From: Nonomuraea dietziae
Lineage (GTDB): Bacteria; Actinomycetota; Actinomycetes; Streptosporangiales; Streptosporangiaceae
Direction of reading: 5' to 3'
NCBI RefSeq assembly: GCF_014195505.1
Contig: NZ_JACIBV010000002.1
Coordinates: 620,001 to 684,000, forward strand
Length of the DNA: 64,000 bases
Of this stretch, positions 63,179-64,000 are shown piece after piece. The notes under the pieces were generated by a model that ran no database searches, was not told the origin of the DNA, and saw nothing but the letters and a program-made list of their open reading frames with translations. The translations under genes were made by a program, and so were the position numbers. Within the stretch, counting starts at the first letter, position 1, and each line of letters opens with the position of its first letter.

Positions 63179-64000
63179 TTAGCTACGGGTTCCGGCCTGC
63201 TCCGCGGCGTAGCTGTCGTTTCCTGCGTAGTGCACCTTCCACTGGCCGTGCATCCTGCCGTCCACGCGCCGCTCGAAGCGTCCGGTGGCGGCGGTGTCCA
63301 CGGTGGCCACCTGCTGCCACTCCTCGGTCTCGGTGCGCCGATAGGAGATCTCCAGCCGCTGCTTGCCGAAGGGCGCGAAGTCGGCGTACCCGTTGGGGTC
63401 CACCCGCCTCAAGGTGCCGCTCAGCCGGACGGCCTTGGCTCCGCGCACCCTGTCGATCTCCAGATCGCCGAGTTTGGTCTCGTGACGGAGGTTGAAGGTG
63501 TGGTGCTCGGTGACCGTGCTGCCGTCCTCGGCCTTGGCGGTCGCGGTGATCGTCCAGACGCCCGAGGGGTAGAAGCGGGTCAGTCCCTGTGACGGCATGA
63601 AGCGCCAGGTCTCCCAGCCGTCGCCGACCCGCTGCGGCTGCACGCCCGGCGTGGCGAGCTCCTCGGGCGCGACCGGCAGCTGCACGGCGGGCTGACCCAT
63701 GGGCGCGGGCGGCGCCTGGGGCTTGAGGGCCGACACCGCGGCCGGCGTACCGGCGGGACGGCCAGGAGCGAGCGGCGCAGGAGCGACGGCGGGACGGCCA
63801 GACGTACCCGGCGCAGGAGCCGGCGCAGGAGCGACCGCAGGACGGCCAGACGTACCCGGCGCAGGAGCCACCGCAGGACGGCCAGACGTAGCCGGCGCAG
63901 GAGCCACCGCAGGACGGCCAGACGTAGCCGGCGCAGGAGCCACCGCAGGACGACCGGGAGTAGCCGGTGCCGCAGGACGGCCGGATGCCGATGCCGCAGG
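63179..64000 (-). CDS. Pro/Ala-repeat protein (partial, runs off the right edge)
   Basis: The frame is open from TGA 63179 to the right edge without a start; at least 273 residues are visible. The distal part is 12-residue repeats of the type TSGRPAVAPAPA, the C-terminal 165 residues form a folded region with GWETWRFMPSQGLTRFYPSG, WTITATAKAEDGSTV and HGQWKVHYAGNDSYAAEQAG, which looks like a beta-sandwich of extracellular proteins. Probably a secreted or cell-wall protein whose stalk is the repeat; the N-terminal signal peptide lies outside the window. Confidence 0.7.
   Translation of the reverse strand, partial: PAASASGRPAAPATPGRPAVAPAPATSGRPAVAPAPATSGRPAVAPAPGTSGRPAVAPAPAPAPGTSGRPAVAPAPLAPGRPAGTPAAVSALKPQAPPAPMGQPAVQLPVAPEELATPGVQPQRVGDGWETWRFMPSQGLTRFYPSGVWTITATAKAEDGSTVTEHHTFNLRHETKLGDLEIDRVRGAKAVRLSGTLRRVDPNGYADFAPFGKQRLEISYRRTETEEWQQVATVDTAATGRFERRVDGRMHGQWKVHYAGNDSYAAEQAGTRS
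63750..64000. repeat. 36-bp tandem repeats encoding a Pro/Ala stalk
   Basis: Near-identical 36-bp units, including the segment AGGACGGCCAGACGTA, recur from about 63790 to the right edge and encode GRPAVAPAPxTS on the minus strand. Unit length is a multiple of three, so copy number can change without a frameshift. There are no spacers, so this is not a CRISPR array. Confidence 0.8.

Noticed and set aside
63790..64000. CRISPR array at the right edge
   Set aside because: The 36-bp units are contiguous without spacers and keep an open reading frame.

Overview
The window is GC-rich actinomycete chromosome. Supporting signs are a mycothiol ligase (mshC), a WhiB-family iron-sulfur protein, DUF3090 and DUF3099 proteins, a nitrate operon with an NnaR-like HemD/winged-helix protein, a 6C-type small RNA, and many starts that look leaderless (a -10 hexamer 6 to 8 nt before ATG/GTG). 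A Streptosporangiaceae-type organism (Nonomuraea or a relative) fits, but that placement is an inference from gene content. I saw no rRNA, tRNA, CRISPR array, insertion sequence or prophage.

Layout. 1-7.7 kb: end of an ABC permease gene, a small membrane protein, a HAD phosphatase, metH, a universal stress protein, a PAC2 protein and a TetR-like protein that lacks its DNA-binding helices. 7.6-17.1 kb: a seven-gene nitrate assimilation operon on the minus strand (narK, nasA, NADH-nitrite-type flavoprotein, nirB, nirD, nnaR-like, cbiX), mostly coupled by 4-bp overlaps. 17.6-25.2 kb: peptide deformylase, a deletion relic of a divergent TetR/SDR pair, an ABC-F ATPase with a leader peptide and hairpin, a secreted ricin-type lectin, an MBL hydrolase, an IS30-type-HTH/MarR fusion regulator with operator-like repeats, a membrane protein and a secreted serine hydrolase. 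25.4-36.4 kb: WhiB plus a two-direction sugar locus with heptose genes (gmhA, gmhB, hldE), five glycosyltransferases, a carbamoyltransferase, an SDR and a UXS-like epimerase. 36.3-42.2 kb: FAD/Rieske oxidoreductase, CBS protein, and the mshC operon with a kinase-like protein, DUF3090, a histidine phosphatase and an NRDE protein. 42.3-46.8 kb: aldo/keto reductase, a surface protein and a TetR/MFS efflux pair. 46.9-54.2 kb: fabG-fabI, tldD-tldE, an Ntn hydrolase, dodecin, DUF3099, the 6C RNA, mobA and DUF6457. 54.3-64 kb: a glutaryl-CoA dehydrogenase/CoA-transferase/GntR locus, a luciferase-like oxidoreductase, moaA, rtcB with a long 5' inverted repeat, small secreted proteins and a Pro/Ala-repeat protein cut by the right edge.

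How the parts fit. The nitrate operon brings in nitrate, reduces it to ammonium and supplies siroheme-pathway enzymes; moaA and mobA elsewhere in the window serve the molybdenum cofactor that NasA needs. The heptose genes could make ADP-D-glycero-D-manno-heptose (no HldD epimerase is visible) for glycosyltransferases in a Gram-positive that has no lipopolysaccharide. The most interesting small-scale signals are the ABC-F leader, whose uORF codons can pair with the downstream ribosome binding site, and the operator-like repeats beside the fusion regulator.
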